64,000 nucleotides of DNA from Solibacillus palustris (GTDB lineage Bacteria > Bacillota > Bacilli > Bacillales_A > Planococcaceae), in assembly GCF_022549215.1 (NCBI RefSeq), contig NZ_JAKZFC010000007.1:120130-184129 (forward strand), written 5' to 3'. Positions 34,885-44,121 of this stretch are shown in pieces. The notes under the pieces were generated by a model. It saw only the letters and a list, made by a program, of their open reading frames with translations. It ran no database searches and was not told where the DNA came from. The position numbers were made by a program, and so were the translations under genes. Position 1 is the stretch's first letter. Each line of letters begins with the position of its first letter.

Positions 34885-35253
34885 TTATTTATCGTCCAGC
34901 CCGCGCTCATTGTACGCACTAATGCCACCGCGTACATTTGTTACTTTTTTAACACCTAGCTTTTTCAGCTTTTTGCACGTTTCTAGTGAGCGCATACCTG
35001 AACGGCACATCACGACAATTTCTTTATCCATTGGTAATGCCTCAATGCCCAGCCCGTTTGGATCATTGATAAACGGTGCGACATGCATTTTATTGAAATC
35101 ACGCGCACTGCGCACATCAATAAAAATTTTATCGTCGTCACGTAGCATCGTTTGTAGCTCATCTGTCGAAATCGTATGAATCCCTTCTACCGGACGCTTT
35201 TTCCAAATAACAACCGCCGCACAAATGGCGAGAAGTATAATCGTTTCAATCAT
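34885..35253 (-). CDS. Membrane-anchored rhodanese-like protein
   Basis: 122 residues: an N-terminal hydrophobic helix (about 3-17) and a single rhodanese domain with IDVRSARDF and the active-site loop CRSGMRS, whose Cys carries a persulfide. It transfers sulfur to a thiophilic acceptor on the cytoplasmic face. First gene of a two-gene unit with the esterase; its leader region contains the structured element at 35368-35439. Confidence 0.9.
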   Translation of the reverse strand: MIETIILLAICAAVVIWKKRPVEGIHTISTDELQTMLRDDDKIFIDVRSARDFNKMHVAPFINDPNGLGIEALPMDKEIVVMCRSGMRSLETCKKLKKLGVKKVTNVRGGISAYNERGLDDK

Positions 35254-35367
35254 GTTGTTAAGCCCCCTTTATTGTATGTTTCCTATATATTAGCACGAAA
35301 TAAACTTATCGTAATATAGTATCTGCACGAAATTTATTTCTTCTATTATTTTAAAAATACAATAAAA

Positions 35368-35439
35368 GAGAGCACATCGGAACGAAATTTCATTCCAATA
35401 CACCCTCCCTTGCGGCTATGGGACTTTTTCAATGCTCTC
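35368..35439 (-). other. 72-bp structured element upstream of the rhodanese gene
   Basis: Outer arms GAGAGCA (35368-35374) and TGCTCTC (35433-35439) enclose a hairpin GGAACGAAATTTCATTCC (35379-35396). Read on the minus strand the outer arm is followed by TTTTATT, as in a terminator or attenuator. No known RNA class was recognised. Confidence 0.5.
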
Positions 35440-35490
35440 ATTAATTGAAGGCTATTTCATTTATCTGTGAAATCAATTTAAGCCATATTT

Positions 35491-35709
35491 GCTTGACCGT
35501 GTACATTTACACTGAGGTAAGAGGTAAAATATAGTGATTCGAGCATAAATCTCAAAAAGCGAGCATAAACACCGCAATTCCGAGCACAAAAACAAAAAAA
35601 ACCGAGCATAAGACCCGAAAACCCGAGCATATTTCACACAAGTCAGTCATGCAATAGCTCATCTAAAGCCGTTTAGGAAAATTCAACCCCAAGTTTTCGG
35701 TGATGAGCC
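35491..35709 (+). repeat. Phased-array repeat, copy 2 (CGAGC type)
   Basis: CGAGCATAAA-like cores start at 35540, 35560, 35581, 35603 and 35624 (spacings 20, 21, 22, 21). The left flank (GCTTGACC, then TTTACACTGAGGTAA and ATAGTGATTCGAGC) and the right flank (AATAGCTCATCTAAAGCC, then TTTTCGGTGATGAGCC) match copy 3 in reverse orientation. It lies between the rhodanese leader and a lipoprotein gene. Confidence 0.85.
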
Positions 35710-35727
35710 ACATATTAATTAAGTTAT

Positions 35728-36144
35728 TCACTTTTTTAAATTTGTAAAAATTATATATTTCTCACTAAGCTCCACATTTTTAATGTCAGAAACAGCGGTC
35801 ATTATATTATTCTTTATTTGTTGTTCCATTGTCATATCAAGCTTGTGCTCAATCGGTAAAAAAATTACACATACTATTTTGACGATTTCACCCGGTGAAA
35901 TAGGGGTTAAATTGACACTTATAGATTCTTTCTCAAGACCTGACTCATTTGCAATCATTTTTTCTAATGCCTGTTCTTCTGTAACTAAAAAGTTTGTATA
36001 TTCCGCAACTGGGAGATTTGTTTTCTCTTGTTCATTAATCACTTCTGCTTGTACCTTCTCAAATCTCGACTCTCCATTACATGCACCTAACAAAATGGCG
36101 CTTAATGCAATCCCAGTAGCTAATAATCTTTTAATTTCGATCAT
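35728..36144 (-). CDS. Small lipoprotein, unknown function
   Basis: 138 residues with a lipoprotein signal ending L-L-G-A-C (Cys near residue 22). The mature part has segments such as IVKIVCVIFLPIEHKLDMTM and a C-terminal VELSEKYIIFTNLKK; it recalls YhcN/YlaJ-type spore lipoproteins in size and layout, but no family motif is clear. AAAGGAAG precedes the ATG. Single gene next to an array repeat. Confidence 0.65.
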   Translation of the reverse strand: MIEIKRLLATGIALSAILLGACNGESRFEKVQAEVINEQEKTNLPVAEYTNFLVTEEQALEKMIANESGLEKESISVNLTPISPGEIVKIVCVIFLPIEHKLDMTMEQQIKNNIMTAVSDIKNVELSEKYIIFTNLKK

Positions 36145-36457
36145 ATTTCTTCCTTTCTTAAATAAATTTTCCCCGTTTTAAGCATCGTTCTTCTTAACTG
36201 AACTTCCTTTATTATTAATAAGATTATTACTATAGAAGGAACGAAAGAACTGCAATTACACACATATGCAGTTTTCCCATAAGAAGGACACATCATACCG
36301 TTAAGTGAATAACACTATCCGTTTTCGTTTTCTTATTGACTAAAATGACATGCTAATCAAATGAAAGCCCCTTTACATCCCCTTTGCCATTCATTTCAAA
36401 AAAATGTCACATTCCATCTTCCCCAATTGTCTAATATAGTTAAAGGGGGTGCAAAAA
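36145..36457. other. Intergenic region between lipoprotein and ECF operon
   Basis: Holds the two divergent promoter regions; the ECF-like promoter at 36405-36436 is the only element I can support. Confidence 0.5.
36405..36436 (+). promoter_or_regulatory. ECF-type promoter of the second sigma operon
   Basis: TGTCAC (36405-36410) and GTCTAATA (36429-36436) are separated by 18 bp, about 22 bp before the start codon. TGTCAC...CGTCTAATA-like pairs are typical of autoregulated ECF operons. Confidence 0.5.
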
Positions 36458-36955
36458 ATGCAGCAAAAAATAATGGCATTAAGCCAATCAAACACGATCC
36501 TAGAAAATATTGAAACAATTATTTCGAGCCACTATGACAAAATATATAAATATTGCTATAGCATTTTAAGAAATGTGGAAGACGCGGAAGATGCGGTGCA
36601 AGAGGTATTCTTAAAAGCCATGAAAAGTAATAATCTTTCATCGATTAATAATCCGAATGCTTGGCTTTATAAAGTTGCTTATTTTCACTGCATGAATAAG
36701 CTCAAGCGCAAAAAAATTCTCTCATTTGTCCCCTTCATTGAGTTTGAAAATACAGTAAATGTCGTGGAAAATGAGCAGGATGAACAGCTTCACAACATAT
36801 TAAATCAGCTAAAGCCGGACGAACGCGCATTAGTGGTGTTACGCATTATTGAAAATTATAGTTTCGAGGAAATTGCCGCTATCATGGACAAGCCCGCGCC
36901 AACGATTCGCAAGCGTTATGAACGTTTAAAAGAAAAAATCAGAAAAATGTTCTAG
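36458..36955 (+). CDS. ECF-family RNA polymerase sigma factor
   Basis: 165 residues from the ATG at 36458, after AAAGGGGGTG; an earlier GTG overlaps that site. Region 2: YKYCYSILRNVEDAEDAVQE and WLYKVAYFHCMNKLKR; region 4: ALVVLRIIENYSFEEIAAIM. It is followed after 15 bp by a single-pass membrane protein with anti-sigma layout. The signal it answers is unknown. Confidence 0.92.
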   Translation: MQQKIMALSQSNTILENIETIISSHYDKIYKYCYSILRNVEDAEDAVQEVFLKAMKSNNLSSINNPNAWLYKVAYFHCMNKLKRKKILSFVPFIEFENTVNVVENEQDEQLHNILNQLKPDERALVVLRIIENYSFEEIAAIMDKPAPTIRKRYERLKEKIRKMF

Positions 36956-36970
36956 AAACGGAGGGATCAC

Positions 36971-37921
36971 ATGAAAAACATGAAAGATTTTAACGATTTT
37001 GAAGAGCGATTCAAAAGCGAATATGAGCGCATTCAATCTGATAATAAACAGCACCTCATTCAAAACATCTGCTCTCCTACAAAGCGAAAAGCAAAAAAAT
37101 TATCAATCAGTTTTGTCATATGCATGTGCTTACTACTAGCAGTCGCAACGGTTGGCGCAATGGAATATACGGGTCTGACATTTTTTAAAAGCAACGAGGG
37201 GACAATGATCGAAATTACAAACATTAAAGAAGAGCACATGAAAGCCCATATTAATGCGGATGAAATTTCCCGTAAGAATGATGCGATCATAGCCGATTTG
37301 AAAAAAACAATTCCAGACGGGCATTTCCTATATTTCAAGGATATTGAGGTTTACGAACAAACTGGGATTATAGATTTATTTAAACTGACAAATCCCCCGA
37401 CAATTACTAAAATTGATGAAATCCCAAACGATATTACTCAGCATATTCATTTAGAGGATACACTTTTAGAAAACTATCATTTAAAAAATGGGACACTGTT
37501 ATATAAGTTTCCTGAGTATGACCTTGACCAAATGATGGAAATTATTGAACAACTGCAAGCACAAGCAAAGCAACAAAACCAACACTATGGCATTTTACAG
37601 GGCCAGCTTATCAATGAAATCGATGCCATAACGCTCCACTATGAAACAAAGGATTTCCCTAATTGGCAAGCATTTGAAATAAGCATTGATACGATTAATA
37701 CGCGTGTAGAAACAACAGAAAATTTATCAAATTATGTGCCTTTAAATAACGAACTAGGGATTGAAATGTACTATAGTGAAGAAGATCGTACGTTACGCTT
37801 TATTATGCAAGCACCTTCACAAAATTATCTCATCACCGTTCGCAACCCAATCATATCTAGACAAAATGTTGATGTACAGCGCTTTATTGAGGTTGCGAAA
37901 TCATTAACGGTAAATGAGTAA
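36971..37921 (+). CDS. Putative anti-sigma membrane protein
   Basis: 316 residues: a cytoplasmic N-terminus of about 43 residues with acidic helices (NDFEERFKSEYERIQ), one membrane helix (about 44-66) and a large outer domain ending RFIEVAKSLTVNE, similar in layout to DUF4367-containing anti-sigma proteins. Gene order sigma then membrane protein, with 15-bp spacing, supports it as the inhibitor of the upstream ECF factor. GGAGGGAT precedes the ATG. Confidence 0.72.
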   Translation: MKNMKDFNDFEERFKSEYERIQSDNKQHLIQNICSPTKRKAKKLSISFVICMCLLLAVATVGAMEYTGLTFFKSNEGTMIEITNIKEEHMKAHINADEISRKNDAIIADLKKTIPDGHFLYFKDIEVYEQTGIIDLFKLTNPPTITKIDEIPNDITQHIHLEDTLLENYHLKNGTLLYKFPEYDLDQMMEIIEQLQAQAKQQNQHYGILQGQLINEIDAITLHYETKDFPNWQAFEISIDTINTRVETTENLSNYVPLNNELGIEMYYSEEDRTLRFIMQAPSQNYLITVRNPIISRQNVDVQRFIEVAKSLTVNE

Positions 37922-37956
37922 GTTTAGACTAACTTCGTGATAATTATTGATTAAAT

Positions 37957-38006
37957 AGAACCAGTAAACGGTATTGGGCTTAGTTTGCTGGTTTATCTTT
38001 TTTTCT
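37957..38006 (+). terminator. Terminator of the ECF operon
   Basis: AACCAGTAAAC pairs with GTTTGCTGGTT, followed by ATCTTTTTTT. Confidence 0.8.
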
Positions 38007-38147
38007 AGCAATGAAAATCGTTAGTGCTTGAATGTCATAATTTTGTCATAAGCAATAGGTTTTCAACACGAAAACAGTGAAAACTCACGCATAATTCGCT
38101 ACAATGTAAATTGTGGAATTATTGACTAGAAAGGAGAATCGTTAAAT

Positions 38148-38693
38148 ATGAAAACATTCTTATTTTCGATTTTAGCTGCATTGTTATTATTCGTGCCAAA
38201 CGCAGCGGCACACACGTATATCAGTGAAACAATCCCACAGGACGGCTCAACTGTAACAGAAAACGTGCAGCAGATCGTGCTTACTTTTGAAGGGAAAATT
38301 GAGGAAGGTAGTACGTTTAAAGCGGTAGCAGCAGACGGTACAGAATACACACCGCAATCGATTTCACTTGTAGATGGTGTTTTAACGGGTACTTTTGATC
38401 CTGCACTTCCGAATGAAACTTATACAGTAAAATGGAACACCATTAGTCAAGACGGTCACCCTCTGTCTGGTGAATTTGGCTTTACAGTGGATGCTCCAAT
38501 AGTAGAACAACCAACTGAAAAAGTAGAAGATGAAAGCGATGAACAGGAGACGGTTGCACCTGTAGAAACGACAGAGCAAGTAAACGATGAGGATGCCGAA
38601 AAATCGAATTCTCCGTTAATGCTTGTAGTTGGTCTTTTAGTCATCATAATAATCATAAGTATAGTTGCATTAGCAAAGCGTAAAAAAGCATAA
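38148..38693 (+). CDS. CopC-domain copper-resistance-type protein
   Basis: 181 residues: signal peptide ending near A-A-A, mature protein starting HTYISETIPQDGS, so the new N-terminal His can bind copper as in CopC. A CopC beta barrel to about residue 115 contains the second His in DGHPLSGEFGF; an acidic Glu/Thr-rich linker and a C-terminal membrane helix follow, so it is anchored outside the cell. Translationally coupled to a CopD gene; together they likely import or handle copper. Confidence 0.9.
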   Translation: MKTFLFSILAALLLFVPNAAAHTYISETIPQDGSTVTENVQQIVLTFEGKIEEGSTFKAVAADGTEYTPQSISLVDGVLTGTFDPALPNETYTVKWNTISQDGHPLSGEFGFTVDAPIVEQPTEKVEDESDEQETVAPVETTEQVNDEDAEKSNSPLMLVVGLLVIIIIISIVALAKRKKA

Positions 38694-39772
38694 TGATGAC
38701 ACTTATTGTAGTAAGTCAGTTTCTTTTATATGCAAGTTTAAGTGTATTAATGGGTACATCTATTATGCATTGTATCCCGGAAAAATACCGCCCAGGCTTT
38801 CAAATTGCACCAAAATGGCTCATATTAAGCGTCGTTATTATTCCAATTGCAGCTTTTCTTCCTAATCTTCAACTGCTTTCGATTTTAGGTCCACAATTTG
38901 GCCTAATAGATTCGTTGTGGATGATTGTTTCGAAATATAAAGTGGGGCATGCTTGGCTTGCAATTTTTGTATTTGCATTATTGCTCATTGTAATTGTGCG
39001 CTCAGCAACTAAAAAAGCAGCAACTTGGCTTTATGTATGTTCCATTTTCGTACTAATGGCCATCATGGCAGCAATCGGCTATGCTAGTCATGCTGGTTCG
39101 ATGTCTGGTATGGCTGGCTCATTTCTCGACTTCATACATTTATTAGCAGTCAGTGTGTGGCTTGGTATTTTAGTAATCGTTGGCTATTTTTCAACGGACA
39201 CGAAAAATTGGAGCGCCTTTTTGCAATGGTTCTCCCCTACTGCACTTGCTGCCTTTACATCGATTGCGATAAGCGGTGTTTTAATGATGGAGGCAATCGT
39301 CCCTAAATATGTGACAAGCTGGGCAAGTACATATGGACAATTTTTATTTATTAAGCATGTGTTACTCGTACCATTAGCCATCATTATTTTAGCCAATGGA
39401 GTTCTGATAAAATTAAAAATCAATCAGCCGCTATTTGAGCCACGCACTTGGGTGAAAATCGAGTTGACATTACTTGCGGCTATCTTAGTAGTAACGGCCA
39501 TTTTTACTGAGCAACAGCCGCCAAACTTTACGGTCGAAGCCATTTCACCGTTTTTCGAATTATTTTATCAAGATAGCGTTGCAGCTGGAATGCGAGCCTA
39601 TTTACAAATGACTGGAATCGGCTTAATGTTCTTCCTGTTAACAGCAGTCTTTATTGTATTGACCATAGTGAGTTATCTAAAAAAATTCCCAACCATTGTA
39701 GCAGCATCGCTTGTCTTTGCGATCGCGTTATGCTTTTACATGGGCTTTATGTCGATTGTATTTTTTAAATAA
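38693..39772 (+). CDS. CopD family copper transport membrane protein
   Basis: 359 residues with about eight membrane helices. The CopD segment HLLAVSVWLGILVIVGYF and the central helices with His (IKHVLLVPLAI) match copper resistance D proteins (PF05425). Its ATG shares one base with the stop of the CopC gene (TAATG), showing coupling. It probably moves copper across the cytoplasmic membrane, perhaps to supply cuproenzymes such as cytochrome oxidase, whose SCO1 assembly factor is encoded at 49.1 kb. Confidence 0.9.
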   Translation: MMTLIVVSQFLLYASLSVLMGTSIMHCIPEKYRPGFQIAPKWLILSVVIIPIAAFLPNLQLLSILGPQFGLIDSLWMIVSKYKVGHAWLAIFVFALLLIVIVRSATKKAATWLYVCSIFVLMAIMAAIGYASHAGSMSGMAGSFLDFIHLLAVSVWLGILVIVGYFSTDTKNWSAFLQWFSPTALAAFTSIAISGVLMMEAIVPKYVTSWASTYGQFLFIKHVLLVPLAIIILANGVLIKLKINQPLFEPRTWVKIELTLLAAILVVTAIFTEQQPPNFTVEAISPFFELFYQDSVAAGMRAYLQMTGIGLMFFLLTAVFIVLTIVSYLKKFPTIVAASLVFAIALCFYMGFMSIVFFK

Positions 39773-39847
39773 CGAATAATAGAAGTTGTTGACTTGGAAT
39801 AAAGATTGTTAAAAATATAGCAATAAATGATAATTGTTATAGAAAAT

Positions 39848-39896
39848 CATAGCCCTTTTTTGAACAAGATTGTTCAAAAAGGGGCTATTTTTCATA
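39848..39896. terminator. Strong terminator after CopD
   Basis: ATAGCCCCTTTTTGAAC pairs with GTTCAAAAAGGGGCTAT, followed by TTTTT. Confidence 0.92.
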
Positions 39897-39904
39897 TATG
39901 TATA

Positions 39905-39963
39905 GAAAGAGCTACCCTAAAGGCAGCCTTGTTCTGCTAAAGCCCCCCTTTAGTTTAGGAACT
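39905..39963 (-). repeat. Lone relative of the composite cassette repeat
   Basis: GAGCTACC-ctaaa-GGCAGC hairpin followed by the palindrome GTTCTGCTAAAG / CTTTAGTTTAGGAAC around CCCCC. It matches the second half of the repeats at 59-64 kb, with GTTC/GAAC replacing CTTa/tAAG at the tips. It contains the stop codon of the DUF1232 gene. Confidence 0.65.
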
Positions 39964-40333
39964 GATAAATTTTCATAACAGCCCATACCGCAATTACGCC
40001 CCAAATCAATACTATTATTGAGCCGACTATCCAATTTTTCGGCTTACCGTTTTTCATCATTTCTTCCGCCTTAACTTCACAATCAGCTAATACATCTTTC
40101 GGTATCATCTTCAAAGCAAGCATTATCCCTAATGGTAGAAGAATTACATCATCTAAATAGCCAAGAATGGGTATGAAATCTGGTATTAGGTCAATCGGAC
40201 TGAAGGCATAAGCGACAACACAAGCAGTAAATGCTTTAACATACCAAGGTACTCTTACATCTTTACAAGCATAGTAAAGAATAAATATCTGTCTTTTTAA
40301 ATTCCTTGCCCAAGCCTTCATTTTCGCAAACAT
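39950..40333 (-). CDS. DUF1232 (YkvA-like) membrane protein
   Basis: 127 residues from the ATG at 40333, preceded by AGGTGA. The DUF1232 core is AFSPIDLIPDFIPILGYLDDVILLP (given as AFSPIDLIPDFIPILGY at about residues 45-61), followed by a C-terminal membrane helix. Function unknown. The last codons and the stop lie within the cassette-type repeat at 39905-39963, so the gene end abuts or is formed by the repeat, as for genes in the 59-64 kb array. Confidence 0.85.
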   Translation of the reverse strand: MFAKMKAWARNLKRQIFILYYACKDVRVPWYVKAFTACVVAYAFSPIDLIPDFIPILGYLDDVILLPLGIMLALKMIPKDVLADCEVKAEEMMKNGKPKNWIVGSIIVLIWGVIAVWAVMKIYQFLN

Positions 40334-40407
40334 TTTTATCACCTAATTACAGTTTATTTTATTTACAATATAACAATAACTGAAGCATTTTGTTAGCTAT
40401 GTATTGA

Positions 40408-40617
40408 AGTCCTTTTCAACTAATTAGGCAAGTAGTGAAAGTTAATCCATTGTCTAATCAAAACTTTAGTACGCCGATTTCGATTTTATATGTAGATAGT
40501 CCAGGAGCTGGTTTTTATATCTACTCTGTTAATGTCCTTAATGGTAGAAGTCCTCTTTTACCTTTAAGTTCAGGAATTAGATCAACCATTATTACAGCAA
40601 CTATATATAATGTTTAA
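40408..40617 (+). pseudogene. C-terminal fragment of a small beta-rich protein
   Basis: About 69 open codons read VNPLSNQNFSTPISILYVDS, then PGAGFYIYSVNVLNGRS and end ITATIYNV. The sequence is protein-like and of the type of small spore-surface-related proteins, but no ribosome site or ATG exists and the frame is closed upstream at 40405. Likely a truncated remnant; a GTG-started tiny gene at 40435 is the alternative. Confidence 0.4.
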
Positions 40618-40766
40618 GAATACGATTAACCTTAATTGATTCCACTATTTCTTAAGAACAATTCACACTAAAAAGTATGCTGAGAACCTATTGATGAATG
40701 ATATGTCACAACACTTATTAGGTGATATGTGTGTCATGCAAAGCAGGAATTACTTTTTCACAGATA

Positions 40767-40813
40767 ATAAAAAATGCATTGGAAGTTGTGCCTTCCAATG
40801 CATTTTTTATTTA
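40767..40813. terminator. Terminator downstream of gdh, bidirectional
   Basis: AAAAAATGCATTGGAA pairs with TTCCAATGCATTTTTT, a 16-bp stem. Confidence 0.92.
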
Positions 40814-40919
40814 CACTATTCTTTTACTATTTTTTACCAAACAAATGAACGCAGCAATGATTATTATAAAAATTAACTGCTCTTAATGTGAGATATAATT
40901 ATATTTTCGTTACTGTTAC

Positions 40920-41720
<801 letters not shown>

Positions 41721-42578
41721 TTATCCTTTCGCCAACCCTAGCATAATTCCAGCAGCGACAATAAAAATAATCCCAATGAAAATGGCTATAAGTTGTCGTT
41801 TTGTTTTTTTCTCACCAATGATAAATATTCCACCTAAAGTTGAAATCACGATTCCCATTTGGGAAAGAGAAAAACTTGTGGCTACTCCTACACGTGGCTG
41901 AGAAATAAATAAAAACATATTCCCCGCAGCCCAAATTAAACCCGGGATAATATTACGGATTGCATATTTGTTAAATGGTTTATGCTTAAAGGTTAATAAA
42001 ACACCACCTATAACCATCCCGATTGCTTGTGGCAATAAAGCAGACCATCCACTTACATTAAACAAGCGTATGATCACCACATAGACTAAATATCCGAATG
42101 TTGAAACAAGTAGAATTAAAATCCCCTTTTTCAATTTGCCACGATTGTTTTCTTTTTTCTCTTCTGGATTCGGAAGAGATGTAAGAACAATCCCAACAAT
42201 AATACTAATAAGCGCTAGAATACCTAATATAACCGACATTGTCGTTGACCATTCATGAAACACAATTACGCCAAATAAAGTTGTGGCTACTAACTGTAAA
42301 CCTGTTGAAATCGGCATTGTTTTAGAAACGCCCATTAAATCAATACTTTTCAATTGATTAGATTGTCCTAATGCCCAAAAAAGGCCTGATACAATGCCGA
42401 CTCCCAACACTAAAGGTGTCAGTTCAGGTTTAACTACAAAATAAACCCCTATGGAGTAGAGAAGTGCACCAATTGTGGTTCCTAGCACTTGACTATAAGG
42501 GCCACCACCAAGCTTGACATTAAATAGCACAATACTTCCCCAAAACAGAGCTGGTAAAATTGCTAGGAAGATATCCAT
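41721..42578 (-). CDS. glcU: Glucose uptake protein GlcU
   Basis: 285 residues with ten membrane helices, in the GRP/sugar transporter family (PF06800). It starts MDIFLAILPALFWGSIVLFN and contains GLFWALGQSNQLKSIDLMGV, both typical of GlcU. It imports glucose by proton symport and supplies the dehydrogenase encoded just downstream. No separate promoter is seen between the two genes. Confidence 0.94.
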   Translation of the reverse strand: MDIFLAILPALFWGSIVLFNVKLGGGPYSQVLGTTIGALLYSIGVYFVVKPELTPLVLGVGIVSGLFWALGQSNQLKSIDLMGVSKTMPISTGLQLVATTLFGVIVFHEWSTTMSVILGILALISIIVGIVLTSLPNPEEKKENNRGKLKKGILILLVSTFGYLVYVVIIRLFNVSGWSALLPQAIGMVIGGVLLTFKHKPFNKYAIRNIIPGLIWAAGNMFLFISQPRVGVATSFSLSQMGIVISTLGGIFIIGEKKTKRQLIAIFIGIIFIVAAGIMLGLAKG

Positions 42579-42934
42579 CTTTTGCTCACCTATCTATAAT
42601 AAATTTTTTATTGATTAGCTATTCAGCCCAGTACTGTAAATGTTTCGCTTGCTGTATTACAGCTCTTTGCATGTTTATTACGAATATTAATTCTTCTCAT
42701 TTAAAGGAGAGAAACACAATAGTAATATGAAACGTAATAAAAACTTTTATACCATTGATATAAAACGGACTAAAAGCTAAATGGGAACCAAATCAAAGAG
42801 TTCGTATTCAAAACAACATTTTTGCGTTACGATATTGAGCAATTGACTCTCATATGAAAACCCTCCCTCTAAGGTATCTACATACATAAAAAAACCAGTT
42901 CCGCAACGGTACTGGTTAGAAATATTTCTATTCA
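42579..42934. other. Upstream region of glcU
   Basis: No gene seen. A terminator lies at its right end (42888-42918); the remainder should contain the glcU promoter, probably for a sporulation sigma factor, which I cannot pin down. Confidence 0.45.
42888..42918 (-). terminator. Terminator past the nitroreductase remnant
   Basis: AACCAGTACCG pairs with CGGAACTGGTT on the minus strand and is followed by T7. Confidence 0.85.
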
Positions 42935-43223
42935 TTACTTAAAAAATTTAATTCGCTCTTCAAGTGGTCGGAATTCTTTTTTACCTGGTGTGACCGTTGG
43001 ATTACCAAAGGGCATTTGACAATAAGTTTCCAATTTTCAGTTATAGACCATTCTTTTTTTACTTCATCATCAATTAGTGGATTATAATGTTGTAAAGACG
43101 CTCCTAATCCCTCTGCTTCCAATCCTGCCCACACTACTATTTGTTCATACCTGATGCTTGATCTGACCAAATCATAGGGTGCAAATTGCTCTTGAAGTGA
43201 TTTAACTACAGCCTCATCTTCTT
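42935..43223 (-). pseudogene. Nitroreductase family gene, N-truncated and frameshifted
   Basis: The minus strand reads SLQEQFAPYDLVRSSIRYEQ then VVWAGLEAEGLGASLQHYNP, clearly the C-terminal half of an oxygen-insensitive nitroreductase (FMN enzyme). After ENWKLIV the correct continuation QMPFGNPTVTPGKKEFRPLE lies in another frame and ends at TAA 42935, so one indel has broken the gene. The N-terminal half with the FMN-binding start is missing. The flanking terminator is still intact. Confidence 0.85.
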
Positions 43224-43308
43224 ATATTATTTATAACGATATTTTGCTGTTTCCCCAATTATAAGAAATACAAGAATTATAACTAACATTTAAATCTTTT
43301 TTATTAAA

Positions 43309-44121
43309 CTACAGATTACTCGGCAAAGTAACTTCCTTTAGAATAGTTACTTTCCAAGAAATAATGGTAGTACTATCTCGGACATTGTTTTCTTGGATAG
43401 TTTGAAATAGTGTTTTTATGCTTTCTTCTTCCTTAGAGATAACGAAAGAATCATAGATGCTTTTAGGGTTTGAATAGGGTTCATTTGGACATTCAATTAG
43501 ACCATCTGTGGTTAGTAAAATGCGATTTTCTCCTTGTCTTAACTCTCTTATTCCCACACTGTAACAAGGTACTGCTTGTTCAAACGTATTGACTTGTCCT
43601 ATCCATTCATAGAATTGTCTTTGATTTATTTGGTATTGACCTAACGCAGATAATTCTGGATGGAATAAATAAAGAACGCAGTCGCCAACAGAAAACCACC
43701 ACATATATTTATCTTTTCTAACTACAATTAAGCAAGCAGTCTCGCCTTGGACATTTCGGCAGGTATTTAAGAATTCTCTAGATTGAAACATGCTTAATAT
43801 TTTTTCTTCTAGCGTCTTAAATGTATTTTGAGATATTTTCATGGACAATATCTTCTTTATTTGAAACTTTTCTTCTTCGAATAATTCTACTATTTTTTCT
43901 GCACTCTCGGCTGTGTTATGTGCATCTAAAATAATAACGAACTCCCAATCCTCGTTTTCGTTCAACCATACAAGGCATCCATCTTCATTCTTATATTGCC
44001 CTGCATTTGAATTTCCGCCATATCGCCCCACAATGATATGGTTTACATACTGGGTATTTTCTCTATCCACAAAGTTTTCTTGACTTCCAACCCAACTAAA
44101 ATCTTTGATGTTATTATACAT
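43309..44121 (-). CDS. PP2C-like protein phosphatase
   Basis: 270 residues, no membrane segment. Ordered PP2C blocks: FVIILDAHNTAES (metal-binding Asp, replacing the usual DGHGG), GETACLIVVRKDKYMWWFSVGDC, LLTTDGLIECP, and RDSTTIISWKV near the end, where the final metal-binding Asp is kept. It likely dephosphorylates Ser/Thr proteins, though the altered first motif may weaken activity. It overlaps the HIT gene by 8 bp. Confidence 0.75.
   Translation of the reverse strand: MYNNIKDFSWVGSQENFVDRENTQYVNHIIVGRYGGNSNAGQYKNEDGCLVWLNENEDWEFVIILDAHNTAESAEKIVELFEEEKFQIKKILSMKISQNTFKTLEEKILSMFQSREFLNTCRNVQGETACLIVVRKDKYMWWFSVGDCVLYLFHPELSALGQYQINQRQFYEWIGQVNTFEQAVPCYSVGIRELRQGENRILLTTDGLIECPNEPYSNPKSIYDSFVISKEEESIKTLFQTIQENNVRDSTTIISWKVTILKEVTLPSNL

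Larger units (their letters stand above)
40343..40919. other. Intergenic region with gene remnant and terminator
   Basis: Apart from the fragment at 40408-40617 and the terminator at 40767-40813, I see nothing. Confidence 0.5.

Noticed and set aside
35368..35439. Known riboswitch class (SAM, T-box) before the rhodanese gene
   Set aside because: None of the conserved core sequences of these classes could be found; reported only as an unclassified structured element.
40691..40876. 61-codon plus-strand frame
   Set aside because: It runs through the strong bidirectional terminator at 40767-40813 and lacks a start signal.
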